In this document: one piece after another, positions 10,286 to 20,985 of the stretch
Layout of the letters: each line of letters opens with the position of its first letter
Numbering within the stretch: the stretch's first letter is position 1
From: Bombyx mori
Lineage: Eukaryota > Arthropoda > Insecta > Lepidoptera > Bombycidae
Direction: 5' to 3'
DNA: 64,000 nt
NCBI RefSeq assembly: GCF_030269925.1
Contig: NC_085120.1
Coordinates: 11,683,501 to 11,747,500 of the forward strand
Notes under the pieces: generated by a model
Database searches by the model: none
The model's input: the letters and a program-made list of their open reading frames with translations, nothing else
What the model was told of the DNA's origin: nothing
Translations under genes and position numbers: made by a program

Positions 10286-10772
10286 TATGTATGTAATAGC
10301 GGTAATTATATTGCAATGATGGTACCTCAGTCTCGGGATTGTCGGGCTGTCGATAGCACGTTAGGTTGTAATCCCAATATGCGTTAGTCACTTATCTGAA
10401 CACGTGTCTTATTAATCCTTGCCCGATATAGAGACTCAACAATGCCATATATTTTTTCTTAGAAAAAACATAAGACACTCATATCTCGAAATGTTTACTA
10501 CCACTGGATGCCAAAATAGAAAATTTGATAATATTTCGTTGGTAGGAAAACATTATTAGGCTTAGGCGATAGAAAAACCTAGGTATACATACCGATTCGA
10601 AAGCCCGTAATAGAATTGAGACTTGACCGCAAGCGTGTGTCGGAGTGGGTGGCATTCACATTAGTGACAACGGTAACAACTTCTTTGACATAAAACTTTG
10701 ATCCGTTTGAGTACAATAAAAACTTCCTTCGTCCTTCACAAGATGATGAACCCCAAAACAAACGTTATTAAA
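10286..10772. other. Unique stretch, no gene seen
   Basis: Nothing recognised; the 60-codon frame at 10579-10761 is unsupported. Confidence 0.45.
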
Positions 10773-11205
10773 TCTATACTAATATTATAAAGATTAAAGA
10801 TTTGTTTGTTTGTTTGTATTGAATAGGCTCCGAAACTACTGAGCCGATTTGAAAAATTCTTTCACTGTTTGGAAGCTAGACTATTCCCGAGTAACATAAG
10901 CCAGAATATTTTTTAAAAAAAATTAGGGATCCTTACTAAATCTCTAATAATGTAACCCAAGATGTAAAAAAATTACCTAAAATATTCTTTACATCGCGTG
11001 CCCTGCGAAAACTATTGGTGATAGATTAAAATAAGGTACTACGACTTTGCAGACCACATTATTATTTACAAAAAGTGTCGCGACAGCATATTTCTAACTA
11101 TTATAGTTATGCCGCAATAAGTGTTCTTTTATTTAAAAAAATTAAATGTCAAATATCGTTGAAATTTTTGTTAAAGACCCGAGCGGAGCTGGAGCAGGGC
11201 GCTTG
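10773..11205 (+). mobile_element. Non-autonomous Helitron, family B
   Basis: Starts TCTATACTAATATTATAAAG after an A, followed by GTTTGTTTGTTTG, GGCTCCGAAACTACTGAGCC and a body shared in order with the minus-strand element at 39171-39617. The 3' part is GACCCGAGCGGAGCTGGAG...GCGC, ending CTTG; the canonical CTAG has decayed by one base. Confidence 0.8.
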
Positions 11206-11640
11206 TCACTGATAAAAACAAAAGAACCAAAATACCCTAAAAGTTCAACAACATAAATTCCCTCACATCTCTCAGTTTGAAGACGCCTTATGAACTGCTT
11301 ATCCGGATCTCGCAAAGAAAAACCTGGATGGAATTAACCTGTGTAATCTCCTTGTCTTTTACAGGCTTCCCCGAATTCTGACTTGTGTTTCTGCCCGGAT
11401 AAACGCTGGGGTTATGCGGGGGCGGTTTCCGTAGCCGGATATTTCAAGAGCGATATTGTCTATCGGGCTTTAGCTATACCAGTTTTATGACTGATGAACT
11501 TACATATAAGATGCAGATGAAGTACATCAAAAATATTCAGTAGGCCTTAACTGAATTCAGATAATCATTTGTCATAACAGGTTCGTTTTCAATTTTGTGG
11601 CCAGAAAAGTAACGATTTCATGAATTTCGCTAATTTTCCA
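11206..11640. other. Unique stretch, no gene seen
   Basis: Nothing recognised. Confidence 0.45.
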
Positions 11641-11765
11641 TATATTTTTTTTGTATTTATTTATTTATTTATTACACTTCATGTAAAATTTACATTGGCG
11701 GACTTAATGCCTAAGGCATTCTCTACCAGTCAACCAAAGGTAGTGCAGAGTAAATATTGGTAGGT
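11641..11765 (-). mobile_element. Probable LINE 3' tail (TTTATTTATT end)
   Basis: TATTTATTTATTTATT followed by TTACATTGGCGGACTTAATG and CATTCTCTACCAGTCAACC looks like the A/T-rich 3' end and UTR of a non-LTR element on the minus strand. A weaker relative sits at ~56930-57010. No coding part is left. Confidence 0.45.
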
Positions 11766-12047
11766 GCAATGAAATTTATATTAAACTACAAATACATATA
11801 ATAGTTATTATAGTATTTAGGCATGTTCAGCATAAAAAATGCTTCATCACAATTAAGTCAGTCACTCATTTATTGATAACATTATATAATATTCATTTAT
11901 ATTTTTCATTTTACGCATTTGATAACGCTAACACGGATGACAATTTAAATAGGACCTTAGGAAGCTTACAAGTAGTACTTCTTTTGTTTTTAATAATGTT
12001 CTAATATCTAATATCTATTTAATATTTTTTTATGTGACTATAAAAAA

Positions 12048-12174
12048 ACTGAGACCTTAGAACTTATATCTCAGGGTGGGTGGCGCATTTACGTTGTAGA
12101 TGTCTATGAGCTCCAGTAACCACTTAATATTAGGTGGGCTGTGAGCTCGTCCACCAATATAAGCAATAAAAAAA
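12048..12174 (+). mobile_element. Bm1 SINE 3' fragment
   Basis: Starts at ACTGAGACCTTAGAACTTAT and runs to TATAAGCAATAAAAAAAA; about the last 125 bp of the element. Confidence 0.87.
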
Positions 12175-12408
12175 ATTCACACAATTAAACCTGCCTCCAT
12201 GGTACTAGCACTAGCCTGCTCAGAATACGTCTTTAATACAAGTCCAGTTACAACAATTGGTTCTCCATCGCATAGTCCTTATCGTTTGCAGGTGAATAAA
12301 TATAATTAGCAATAATTGTAATTACTCGTAGTCATAATTGCGACATAACTAATGATCGCCGCTAAACAATGTATTAAACAACTTTATTTATTACAATATA
12401 CTTATCTT

Positions 12409-12613
12409 ACTGGTGGTAGTACCTCTTGTGAGTCCGCGGGGGTAGGTACCACCAACCTACCTATTTCTGCCGTGAAGCAGTAATGTGTTTCGGTCTGAAG
12501 GCTGCCGTTGTAACTATACTGAGATCTTAGAACTTATATCTCAAGGTGTGTGGCGCATTTACGTTGTAGATGTCTATGGGCTCCAGTAACCACTTAACAC
12601 CAATAAAAAAAAA
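12409..12613 (+). mobile_element. Bm1 SINE, truncated at both ends
   Basis: Begins ACTGGTGGTAGTACCTCTTG. An internal deletion removes the GGTGGGG-like segment before GCTGCCGTTGTAAC. It stops after ACCACTTAACACCAATAAAA, skipping the GGTGGGCTGTGAGC block, and passes directly into an A/CA-rich run. Confidence 0.85.
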
Positions 12614-12632
12614 CACACACACACACACACAC
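12612..12632. repeat. (AC)n microsatellite
   Basis: About ten AC units directly after the A-tail of the preceding Bm1, consistent with expansion from a SINE tail. Confidence 0.9.
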
Positions 12633-12639
12633 AACTTAA

Positions 12640-13030
12640 TTAAACACACTAAATGTAAACACGCCCAAGTAAAAGAAGGCAAGACAATGTTCGTAACAAT
12701 CATTTTTATCGTAAACAAAAAAAAAGAGATATCCGGGTTAAATAATCCGCTTTGATCCAGTTTTGTCCGGATAGCCGGAAAGCTGTTTTTTTTTGTTAAC
12801 TCCGTGCAAAGAAAGTGTTTGTGTAAGAGATTTTGTTAAGCAATTATTGGGAGATAGCGGAACGCGTCTCGGTCCTGTTGATGTTTCTGTTTGTTCATTG
12901 AAGTGCTTTTTTATTGTTTCTATGTTGAGACAAATGTAATTTAATATGATCCCGGAAAGAAATTTAGAGGTTAGTTAATAGGTCCGATCTATTTGATACT
13001 AGGAGGATACTGCTTGTGTACTTATTCAAA
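12640..13030. other. Unique stretch, no gene seen
   Basis: Nothing recognised beyond AT-rich sequence. Confidence 0.45.
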
Positions 13031-13355
13031 TCTATACATATAAATAAAATTAGAGTGTCTGTTCGTAGTATTGAAATAACCGCTTTTTACTACATGCATA
13101 TGAACATTTATATATGGTACATTTTTATCTGTCTGTTTGTTCCGGCTAATCTCTGGAACGGCTGGACCGATTTTGATGAGACTTTCACTAATAGGTAGCT
13201 GATGATGTAGGGAGTAACTTAGGCTACTTTTTTTAGACTAGCTTTGCCCCGCGGCGTCACCCGCAGTTATTGTCGTACCGCGCGCGACATGGCGGGCTTC
13301 GCCTATCAATAATAAAATTTAATGTTTCCGAAGCGAAGCGAGGGCGGATCGCTAG
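13031..13355 (+). mobile_element. Non-autonomous Helitron, family B-like
   Basis: A precedes TCTATACATATAAATAAAAT; the 3' end is CCGAAGCGAAGCGAGGGCGG then ATCGCTAG before T. An internal GACTAGCTTTGCCCCGCGG at 13236 is the reverse complement of another Helitron 3' end. The unit may therefore be a composite of two elements. Confidence 0.75.
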
Positions 13356-13802
13356 TATTAAATAAAGTCCATGTTCAGAGACCTCAATTTAATGGCTCGT
13401 TGACATAACCGCTTCATACCAGATGGACCGTCAGCCGGTTTAACCATCTATATCTAAAACAATACATATACATGTACAATAAAAAAAATAGAAAAAAATA
13501 CCCAAACAGAAAACCCTAAGTTTGATTTGTCATAATTAATTTAATTCGCAGTAAATTAAATTTAAAAAAAAAAGTTCATCACGTTACCGTAGTCATGGCG
13601 GCTCGCACGTTCCAATGGCCCAATTAAACACGTCATTCAGTAGGGGGTTAATTAAGAAGAAAATTATCTCTTCAAATACAACGCGGATGTATGTTTGGAG
13701 CGAATCGTGAGCGGAAGCGGAGTTCTAATCTTGGGCTTTATAAATACAGGCGTCTAATCGATTCCTGTGTGCATAAAGATATAAAATACCAAATGGTGCA
13801 AC
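13356..13802. other. Unique stretch, no gene seen
   Basis: Nothing recognised. Confidence 0.45.
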
Positions 13803-13806
13803 TACT

Positions 13807-14052
13807 TTTTTTATTGCTTAGGTAGGTGGACGAGCTCACGGCCCACCTGATGTTAAGTGATTACCGAAGCCCATAGACAACTACAACGTAAATGCCGACA
13901 CTCATCTTGAGAGAAGAGCTGTAAGGTCTCAGTTATTACAGTACAACGGCTGCCCCGCCTATCAAACCGAAACGCATTACTGCTTCACGGCAGGAATAAG
14001 CAGGATGGTGCTACCTACCCGTGCGGACACACAAGACGCCCTACCACCAGTT
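13807..14052 (-). mobile_element. Bm1 SINE 3' part, outer end of left arm
   Basis: Reads from TTTTTTATTGCTTAGGTAGG to CGCCCTACCACCAG on the plus strand (antisense). The corresponding right-arm copy is 19487-19733 and shares the insertion site (TTTACCAATTTATC flank). Confidence 0.87.
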
Positions 14053-14966
14053 TACCAATTTATCTATTTACTGTTTTGCACGACATTCTCAACGCATGTA
14101 TGTATAGCATTAGTATATTAATGTGCCTGACAGCTCTGTTAAGGTATATTGAAGAGCTCATTAATCGGGACATCTTCGTGAAACGCTGACCATAGACGTT
14201 CCCGGTAGAGTGGGCGTGCTCTGGGGCCATAAAACAAGCGTTAACCAAGCGTTACGTATTATCTATACGACCCATTTGGGATTGCAACGCGATCAAACTA
14301 GATCAGACTAACCTGTTAATAAATGTATCTCTGTTTTTAGGGTATTTAATGTTTTCGTGTTAGATATTCAATTAAATTTCGTACATACTACTACATACTA
14401 AATCTGCATTCTAATTGAAAAATTGAACTAAATAAATATTAGATGATTGAAATCATGAAGGTCTGGCCCACGGTGGAAAATAAAAAGTATTCTTTGAAGG
14501 AGCACAGCTGTACTACAAACCACTAAAATACTTGAAAGAATACGATAAGACAAACATATCTATTTCTTAAAATTCGATGTCTGTAGGTATCTTTTTTCCC
14601 TTTATATTCCGAAATGAGTGGACCGATTCCAATGAGATTTTAAGAAATCTTCAAATTTAGCCTGGCTTGTGAAGCTTGGCAGTGATTGAATTGAAGATAA
14701 ATCAGATCTCAGCATCACAGCAGATCTAGTTTGACTGGTTAAAATAAAACTAAAAGGTTACTTGAATACAAAAAAAACACTTGCAAATACTCTTGATAAT
14801 ATTTCATTTCATTATATACGCCTCTAATGATATTTTTATGATATTCTCTAACCTCAAATCCAGTTTAGTGTCACTATTGATTTCATTTAAGAATGTTATT
14901 GAACTATTGGTGTCAAAGGGTCTTGTGAAGATATCGACGCAGTTATGGGCCCCATATAAAGGCCGT

Positions 14967-15130
14967 GTATTCGGTTTGAAGGGTGGGGCAGCCGTTGTAA
15001 CTATACTGAGACCTTAGAACTGAAATCTCAAGGTGGGTGACGCATTTACGTCGCAGATGTCTATGGGCTCCAGTAACCACATAGCACCAGGTGGGCTGTA
15101 AGCTCGTCCACCTATCTAAGCAATAAAAAA
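14967..15130 (+). mobile_element. Bm1 SINE 3' fragment, inside left arm
   Basis: From TTCGGTTTGAAGGGTGGGGC to CTATCTAAGCAATAAAAAA. The inverted counterpart is 18406-18571, nearly identical. The 78-codon frame at 14781-15017 runs into this SINE and is not a gene. Confidence 0.88.
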
Positions 15131-15139
15131 ATTAAAATA

Positions 15140-15197
15140 AATTGGAGAGGCCTGTCCAGCAGTGAACTGATATAGAATAATGATGATGATGATGATG
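15140..15197 (+). mobile_element. RTE-like LINE 3' end with GAT microsatellite
   Basis: GGAGAGGCCTGTCCAGCAGT followed by a GATATAGAATAATGATGATG run is the usual end of RTE-type elements. The inverted copy is at 18341-18397. Confidence 0.75.
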
Positions 15198-15505
15198 GTT
15201 TGATAGTTGCGACTCCGCGTCTCAATAATAACGGCGGTGTTCCACATTACTAAAATAATATTCTTCTAATTAAGTACAATGTAGACGTGAGATGAATCAG
15301 TCTAGGCGAATGATAAGAAAAATAAGTCTACAAATGTAGAGCTTATTGTGATGCACTACGGAATACCGTCAGCAGTAGAGCTTAGAGCTGATAATAATGA
15401 TATAAAATTTAAAACGACTTATAATTTGAATTTCCTTAAAAAAAAACTGCTCATTTCGTGGCCGCCACACAAAGTGATCGATAAATAAAACGCTGATTTA
15501 TCACT

Positions 15506-15575
15506 GTTTCACGGCAGAATTAGGTAGAGTGGTGGTACCTAGCCGTGCGAACTCACAAGACGTCCTACCATCAGT
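15506..15575 (-). mobile_element. Bm1 fragment abutting the left arm's inner boundary
   Basis: GTTTCACGGCAGAATTAGG to CGTCCTACCATCAGT, the reverse complement of internal Bm1 body. It starts exactly where the match to the right arm stops, so the inverted-repeat junction coincides with a SINE piece. Confidence 0.75.
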
Positions 15576-15654
15576 GCTACTCGAAATTCGTTGCAACCCT
15601 ACGCAATATGTGCCTGGAATAGCCACGAACGACGCGACATCTACAGTCGACTGA

Positions 15655-16040
15655 TTCGTGTTGTATGGGTCTGAATGTTGAGCTACGAAAGTAAAGAATG
15701 AAAGAGGAATGCATTCGGCAGAGGTGCGAATGTTGAGATGAATGTGTGGAGTGACAAGAATGGACAAGATAAGGAATGAGTATATCAGAGGAAGTGTGAA
15801 AGTAGCCCAGGTGATTGACAGATTAAAGAGCAGACGGTTAGCGTGGTATGAACATGTGATGCATAAAAAGGAGATGCATGTGACTAGGAGATATATGGAA
15901 ATGGCAGTACAAGCTAGAGGGAGAATGTTGAGACGACGCCTGATAGAAGAGAATAGAATAGAAAAATTTGCTGTGTCTACTCCACCTAGTGGGATAAAGT
16001 GGAGACAAAGAGAGACTGACTCTGTGGTGCATTAATTAAC
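15655..16040 (+). pseudogene. RTE-clade LINE remnant with in-frame stops
   Basis: The frame reads YGSEC(stop)ATKVKNERGMHSAEVRMLR(stop)MCGVTRMDKIRNEYIRGSVKV, then RRLAWYEHVMHKKEMHVTRR. The related minus-strand copy at 29512-29890 has RWMCGVTRMDKIKNEY, so the two stops replace tryptophans (TGG to TGA). The YGSECW, RMLRW and WYEHVMR motifs are those after the RTE reverse-transcriptase core. The 3' end (ACTCCACCTAGTGGGATAAA) matches the 61.2-kb copy. It is a dead element. Confidence 0.82.
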
Positions 16041-16262
16041 TCCCCTTAATGTTGCGCTAAGGGTCGTGTGTTGGATTCTCACATAGAGCAAACATTCGTG
16101 TGATGAGGAAATTTGTTTGCTCTTTGTCTGGGTGGTTATTATTATCTGTAATATATAATTTTAAACGTATTTAAGTATGTATGTCAGTCCCGGGAATCCA
16201 AAACACAGGGAATTCAATCCTAATTTGAGACCGGATGACCGTGCGTGATTTCCCAGTTATTT
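16041..16262 (+). mobile_element. tRNA-derived SINE (second family), degraded
   Basis: GGGTCGTGTGTTGGATTCTC is a decayed B-box region. GTTTGCTCTTTGTCTGGGTG, the ATATATAATTTTAAACGT-like stretch and CCGTGCGTGATTTCCCAG follow in the same order as at 37009. The A box is lost. Confidence 0.72.
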
Positions 16263-16847
16263 ATAGTTACAGTTTTTACATACTACAACTAAATAAATTG
16301 GTATTATGAAATTCCCACTGTGCCAAACTAGCCGAATAAAATACGGATCAAGATTACATATTTTCTATTAATTTCTAATAAACTATTAATGACGATACAT
16401 TTTTAATATGTTTAATTTTACCCCCGCAAACAAATATTATCGCTTATTGCTCTATATTTGTACCACACAACAAATTGAACGCCCGCTTGTGCTGAATTAT
16501 GACTTGAATGCCTTCAGTAATGCCTACTCGCACTGAATTATAGCTAATGAGACGAATATTAAAGTAATTTATAATAGCCATTAGGAAATAAATTACTTCA
16601 CCGAAAAAAATAAAAAATATATTTGAATAGAAACATTACTAAAACATCATAAACAGTAAAATTATAAATTATCATAGTTTGCTTTGTCAATACAGATACG
16701 TTCAGATTATTTAGCGATCCGTTGAAAATGTGCAAACTTTGGAAATATATTAAGTAATAGTTAATACTCATCATTAAAACTGAAACGAGACTAGGAATAA
16801 ATACGCTCGGAATTAAACAATAGATCTTTAAGTAGTTTTTTGATAGT
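16263..16847. other. Unique AT-rich spacer, no gene seen
   Basis: No recognised element or open frame. Confidence 0.5.
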
Positions 16848-17083
16848 TGGCGTTGTAAGCCAGTGCAGGTAAGTACCCACTACCTATTTCTGCCGCGAAA
16901 TACTCATGCGTTCCGATTTTAAGAGTAGGGTAAATTCGTTATACAATAGAATTGAGATTTCGACGTCATGTGACGAAGTCGGTGGTAGTATTCACTTTGA
17001 GATATCTATGAGCTCCTGTACCTACTTTATGCCACGTGGGCTGTGAGCTCATTCTCTCAACTACCTAATAAAAAATAAAAAAA
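16848..17083 (+). mobile_element. Bm1 SINE 3' part, old and diverged
   Basis: CTACCTATTTCTGCCGCGAA, GGCTGTGAGCTCATTC and ACTACCTAATAAAAAATAAA keep the Bm1 order, but many positions are changed, so this is among the oldest Bm1 copies here. Confidence 0.75.
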
Positions 17084-17195
17084 AGGTTTATGATCTACAT
17101 AATAAAGCGACGCATTACCAGTTTCTACTTCTATCGCGCACCAGTCCTGTAGTGTATTCGAAAGATAGTTTAACTGTTAATTCATATTATTTGAG

Positions 17196-17735
17196 AAATT
17201 TAACTCGCCCTTGCCAAAAACTGGAGAATTACGTCGCGATATTAATATGTTCTCGTTCAAAATCCCTCAGTGCCTGAAGACAAAGGTGTACAACCAATCT
17301 GTGTTGCCAGTGATGACTTACGGTTCCGAGACGTGGTGCTTCACAAGGGATCTTTTCAGGAAGCTTAGTGTCGCGCAGCGAGCTATGGAGAGGGCTATGC
17401 TTGGTATTTCTCTACGAGATCGAATCAGAAATGAGGAGATCCGTAGAAGAACCAAAGTTGCTGACATAGCCCGTAGGATTAGCAAGCTGAAGTGGCAGTG
17501 GGCAGGCCACATAGCGCGAAGATCGGACGGCGGATGGGGCAGAAAGATCCTCGAGTGGAGACTATGCACTGGCAAACGCAGTGTGGGACGGCCACCTACC
17601 AGTTGGATCGATGGCCTGGTGAAAATTGCTGGGTCACGTTGGATGCAGGTGGCAACGGGCCGGACGCACTGGACATCAGTTGGAGAGGCCTACGTACAGT
17701 AGACAGGCTGAGATGATGATGATGATGATTTATCA
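17196..17735 (+). pseudogene. RTE-clade LINE, C-terminal reverse-transcriptase remnant
   Basis: The open frame to 17702 encodes ~163 residues: LKTKVYNQSVLPVMTYGSET WCFTR, then KLSVAQRAMERAMLGISLRD, RRTKVADIARRISKLKWQWAG HIAR, and GKRSVGRPPTSWIDG before the stop. PVMTYGSETW, MLGI, WAGHIAR and GRPP.W are characteristic of the region after the RTE catalytic core. No catalytic YxDD box is present, because the copy is 5'-truncated. The tail is a GATGATGATGATGATG run. It sits in the spacer of the large inverted repeat. The intact frame suggests a fairly recent insertion. Confidence 0.88.
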
Positions 17736-17799
17736 GATAACCGAATAGTATGAGTTTTGTCGTGAGCCTATTTCTGGTAAAAAATTAAGATTCTAATTT

Positions 17800-17882
17800 T
17801 CTCAGGTCGCGGGAATGATGAACTTTGGAAGAGGGTTATGTCCAGCAGTGAATGTCCGTGGACTGATAATGATAATGATTTT
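17800..17882 (+). mobile_element. RTE-like LINE 3' end
   Basis: GGTCGCGGGAATGATGAACT, GGGTTATGTCCAGCAGTGAA and a GATAATGATAATGAT run form a short 3' tail with no coding part. Confidence 0.65.
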
Positions 17883-18340
17883 GCTCAAAAACGGAATTCA
17901 AGAAGCCAAGCCCCCGCTTTCGGTATTAAAGAAAAAAGCGCTCTTTAAAAGCTCCGATGGATTGATTAATTAATGAACCGAACGTATCTCGAGAAGATGC
18001 TAATCAAAGGCTTGATGCATTCTCGATCTTTAGTGATAAATCAGCGTTTTATTTATCGATCACTTTGTGTGGCGGCCACGAAATGAGCAGTTTTTTTTTA
18101 AGGAAATTCAAATTATAAGTCGTTTTAAATTTTATATCATTATTATCAGCTCTAAGCTCTACTGCTGACGGTATTCCGTAGTGCATCACAATAAGCTCTA
18201 CATTTGTAGACTTATTTTTCTTATCATTCGCCTAGACTGATTCATCTCACGTCTACATTGTACTTAATTAGAAGAATATTATTTTAGTAATGTGGAACAC
18301 CGCCGTTATTATTGAGACGCGGAGTCGCAACTATCAAACC

Positions 18341-18397
18341 ATCATCATCATCATCATTATTCTATATCAGTTCACTGCTGGACAGGCCTCTCCAATT
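18341..18397 (-). mobile_element. RTE-like LINE 3' end, inside right arm
   Basis: The inverted counterpart of 15140-15197, beginning with a CATCATCATCATCATTATTC run. Confidence 0.75.
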
Positions 18398-18405
18398 TAT
18401 TTTAA

Positions 18406-18571
18406 TTTTTTTATTGCTTAGATAGGTGGACGAGCTTACAGCCCACCTGGTGCTATGTGGTTACTGGAGCCCATAGACATCTGCGACGTAAATGCGTCAC
18501 CCACCTTGAGATTTCAGTTCTAAGGTCTCAGTATAGTTACAACGGCTGCCCCACCCTTCAAACCGAATACA
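18406..18571 (-). mobile_element. Bm1 SINE 3' fragment, inside right arm
   Basis: The inverted counterpart of 14967-15130. The same 5' truncation point (next to GGCCGTGTATTC on its own strand) shows both come from one insertion that predates the duplication. Confidence 0.88.
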
Positions 18572-19486
18572 CGGCCTTTATATGGGGCCCATAACTGCGT
18601 CGATATCTTCACAAGACCCTTTGACACCAATAGTTCAATAACATTCTTAAATGAAATCAGTAGTGACACTAAACTGGATTTGAGGTTAGAGAATATCATA
18701 AAAATATCATTAGAGGCGTATATAATGAAATGAAATATTATCAAGAGTATTTGCAAGTGTTTTTTTTGTATTCAAGTAACCTTTTAGTTTTATTTTAACC
18801 AGTCAAACTAGATCTGCTGTGATGCTGAGATCTGATTTATCTTCAATTCAATCACTGCCAAGCTTCACAAGCCAGGCTAAATTTGAAGAATTCTTAAAAT
18901 CTCATTGGAATCGGTCCACTCATTTCGGAATATAAAGGGAAAAAAGATACCTACAGACATCGAATTTTAAGAAATAGATATGTTTGTCTTATCGTATTCT
19001 TTCAAGTATTTTAGTGGTTTGTAGTACAGCTGTGCTCCTTCAAAGAATACTTTTTATTTTCCACCGTGGGCCAGACCTTCATGATTTCAATCATCTAATA
19101 TTTATTTAGTTCAATTTTTCAATTAGAATGCAGATTTAGTATGTAGTAGTATGTACGAAATTTAATTGAATATCTAACACGAAAACATTAAATACCCTAA
19201 AAACAGAGATACATTTATTAACAGGTTAGTCTGATCTAGTTTGATCGCGTTGCAATCCCAAATGGGTCGTATAGATAATACGTAACGCTTGGTTAACGCT
19301 TGTTTTATGGCCCCAGAGCACGCCCACTCTACCGGGAACGTCTATGGTCAGCGTTTCACGAAGATGTCCCGATTAATGAGCTCTTCAATATACCTTAACA
19401 GAGCTGTCAGGCACATTAATATACTAATGCTATACATACATGCGTTAAGAATGTCGTGCAAAGCAGTAAATAGATAAATTGGTAAA

Positions 19487-19733
19487 CTGGTAGTAGGACG
19501 TTTTGTGTGTCCGCAGGGGTAGGTAGCACCATCCTGCTTATTTCTGCCGTGAAGCAGTAATGCGGTTCGGTTTGAAGGGCGGGGCAGCCGTTGTACTGTT
19601 ACAAATGACCTAAGAGCTCTTGTCTCAAGGTGGCTTGCGGCATTTACGGTGTAGTTGTCTATGGGCTCCGATAACCACTTAACACCAGGTGGGCCATGAG
19701 ATCGTCCAACCATCTAAGCAATAAAAATAAAAA
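19487..19733 (+). mobile_element. Bm1 SINE 3' part, outer end of right arm
   Basis: CTGGTAGTAGGACGTTTTGT to CCATCTAAGCAATAAAAATA. It occupies the same site as 13807-14052 but differs at about one base in eight. Confidence 0.88.
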
Positions 19734-19799
19734 TAAAGGTTTTTTTTCTGATTACCATTCTATTTGATGCTTTAAAATAATGGTAGGATATTCTAACAG

Positions 19800-19873
19800 C
19801 ACAACTCAGCACAAAGGAGAAAACACGTTGCGCCGACCCCAGGTGACTGGGAGAAGGGCAGAAGAATGATAAT
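19800..19873 (+). mobile_element. RTE-like LINE 3' end fragment
   Basis: GGAGAAAACACGTTGCGCCG, CCCAGGTGACTGGGAGAAGG and GCAGAAGAATGATAATG match the 3' end of the remnant at 40560-40905. Confidence 0.65.
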
Positions 19874-20805
19874 GTTCTAAGAACACAACCATATTATATG
19901 CCGCGGGAATGAAGATTGTGCGATTGGCGTAGACATATTATGCCATAGTCAGTATTCGTAGTGTTCCCAAACAATGACGCTTTGAATTTTCATAGGATTT
20001 TTTAAAGCAGAATTGTATTTTTCTCTCAAGCTTTCGGCTAAGCTATATTGATCGTAGGCATTTTTATCACCTTTCTTACATTTTACCGCCTTTGTATTGA
20101 CAATTCATTTTGGAAACATCATATTCTGGACTCTTCATAAATATTGATAAATTTTCCAAAATTCCATATTTTTCTAATTGATTTCCTTAAAAGTCCAAGA
20201 TAATACACAATTTGATTGAAAAATAAACGAGAAAAATGAACTTTTCTTTTACCAGTGTGTGCCATACCAGCACAGTGTGTATATCACAAAAATATGCACG
20301 ACAACATATCATCCAACCAATCGGCCGAACTAAACAGCAATGTGTGAGAGGGCAGCTTGGCTATGCAGGCGAAAATTTCTCGATAAAATTATCATAATGA
20401 TCCACGGCAACGAGTGCCCTGGGAATGACGGGATAATATCCAAGGTAGCTCCTGATACGATGAGAATAATACCCGTTTTTATTATATCGAAATACCGAGA
20501 TTGCGTTATTCAACCATAGATATTATAATTTAGGCTTCGGTAATTGCTCATAATTTGACTCGCATAAATATTTCGAATAAAGAAAAATAAGAGTGTTTTT
20601 GAATGTGAGATCATGTCGATTACAATTTGAATATAAATTATTATTTGGGTCTAGGAAATTTCGAATAAACAACAACAGAACATATCGATAGAGATAATTA
20701 ATCTCGATGGGAGCCTGTGAGTATCCATATTACGTGATTGAGATTGGATGGTTTAGACTAGGAAAAAGCTTACATTAAAAGACTAATATTTATGTTCTCT
20801 GTCTT
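19874..20805. other. Unique stretch, no gene seen
   Basis: No recognised element; no sizeable open frame. Confidence 0.5.
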
Positions 20806-20985
20806 ATTTATCTCTTATCTCTCTTCTTCAACCTGTGCTTACCCAATGATGACTGTAGGTCTTTTCATATGCCCTCCATTCTTCTGGGTCTCTTGTTTTT
20901 CGCATCCATTCCTTACCAGCTATTTTGACCACGTCGTCGGTCCTCCTCATCGGTAGTCTGCCTACGTTACGACATCCAGTAAAAG
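20806..20985 (-). pseudogene. RTE-clade LINE C-terminal remnant
   Basis: The minus strand reads GRLPMRRTDDVVKIAGKEW, then RDPEEW and a YEKTY-like end: the GRP.RW.DD...W tail with R for W at one site. About 50 codons, 5'-truncated. Confidence 0.72.

Larger units (their letters stand above)
13803..15505 (+). repeat. Large inverted repeat, left arm
   Basis: This ~1.7-kb segment is repeated in reverse complement at 18032-19733. It contains in order a minus-strand Bm1 3' fragment (13807-14052), unique DNA, a plus-strand Bm1 3' fragment (14967-15130), an RTE-like end with a GAT run (15147-15197) and unique DNA ending CGCTGATTTATCACT. By eye the inner ~1.45 kb differs from the right arm at only a handful of positions. 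The outer Bm1 segment differs at roughly 28 of 230 bases. Confidence 0.95.
18032..19733 (-). repeat. Large inverted repeat, right arm
   Basis: Reverse complement of 13803-15505 with only a few differences through ~19480. One base differs near 18890-18900 (GAATTC versus GAAATC) and two near 19445-19460. The terminal Bm1 segment (19487-19733) is much more diverged from its partner than the rest of the arm. Confidence 0.95.

Noticed and set aside
12570..12755. Small histidine/threonine-rich protein
   Set aside because: The HTHTHT string is a translated CA microsatellite behind a Bm1.
19289..19713. Inverted-repeat frames (62-121 codons) conserved in both arms
   Set aside because: They are conserved because the arms are near-identical DNA. 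They have no motif and partly consist of Bm1.
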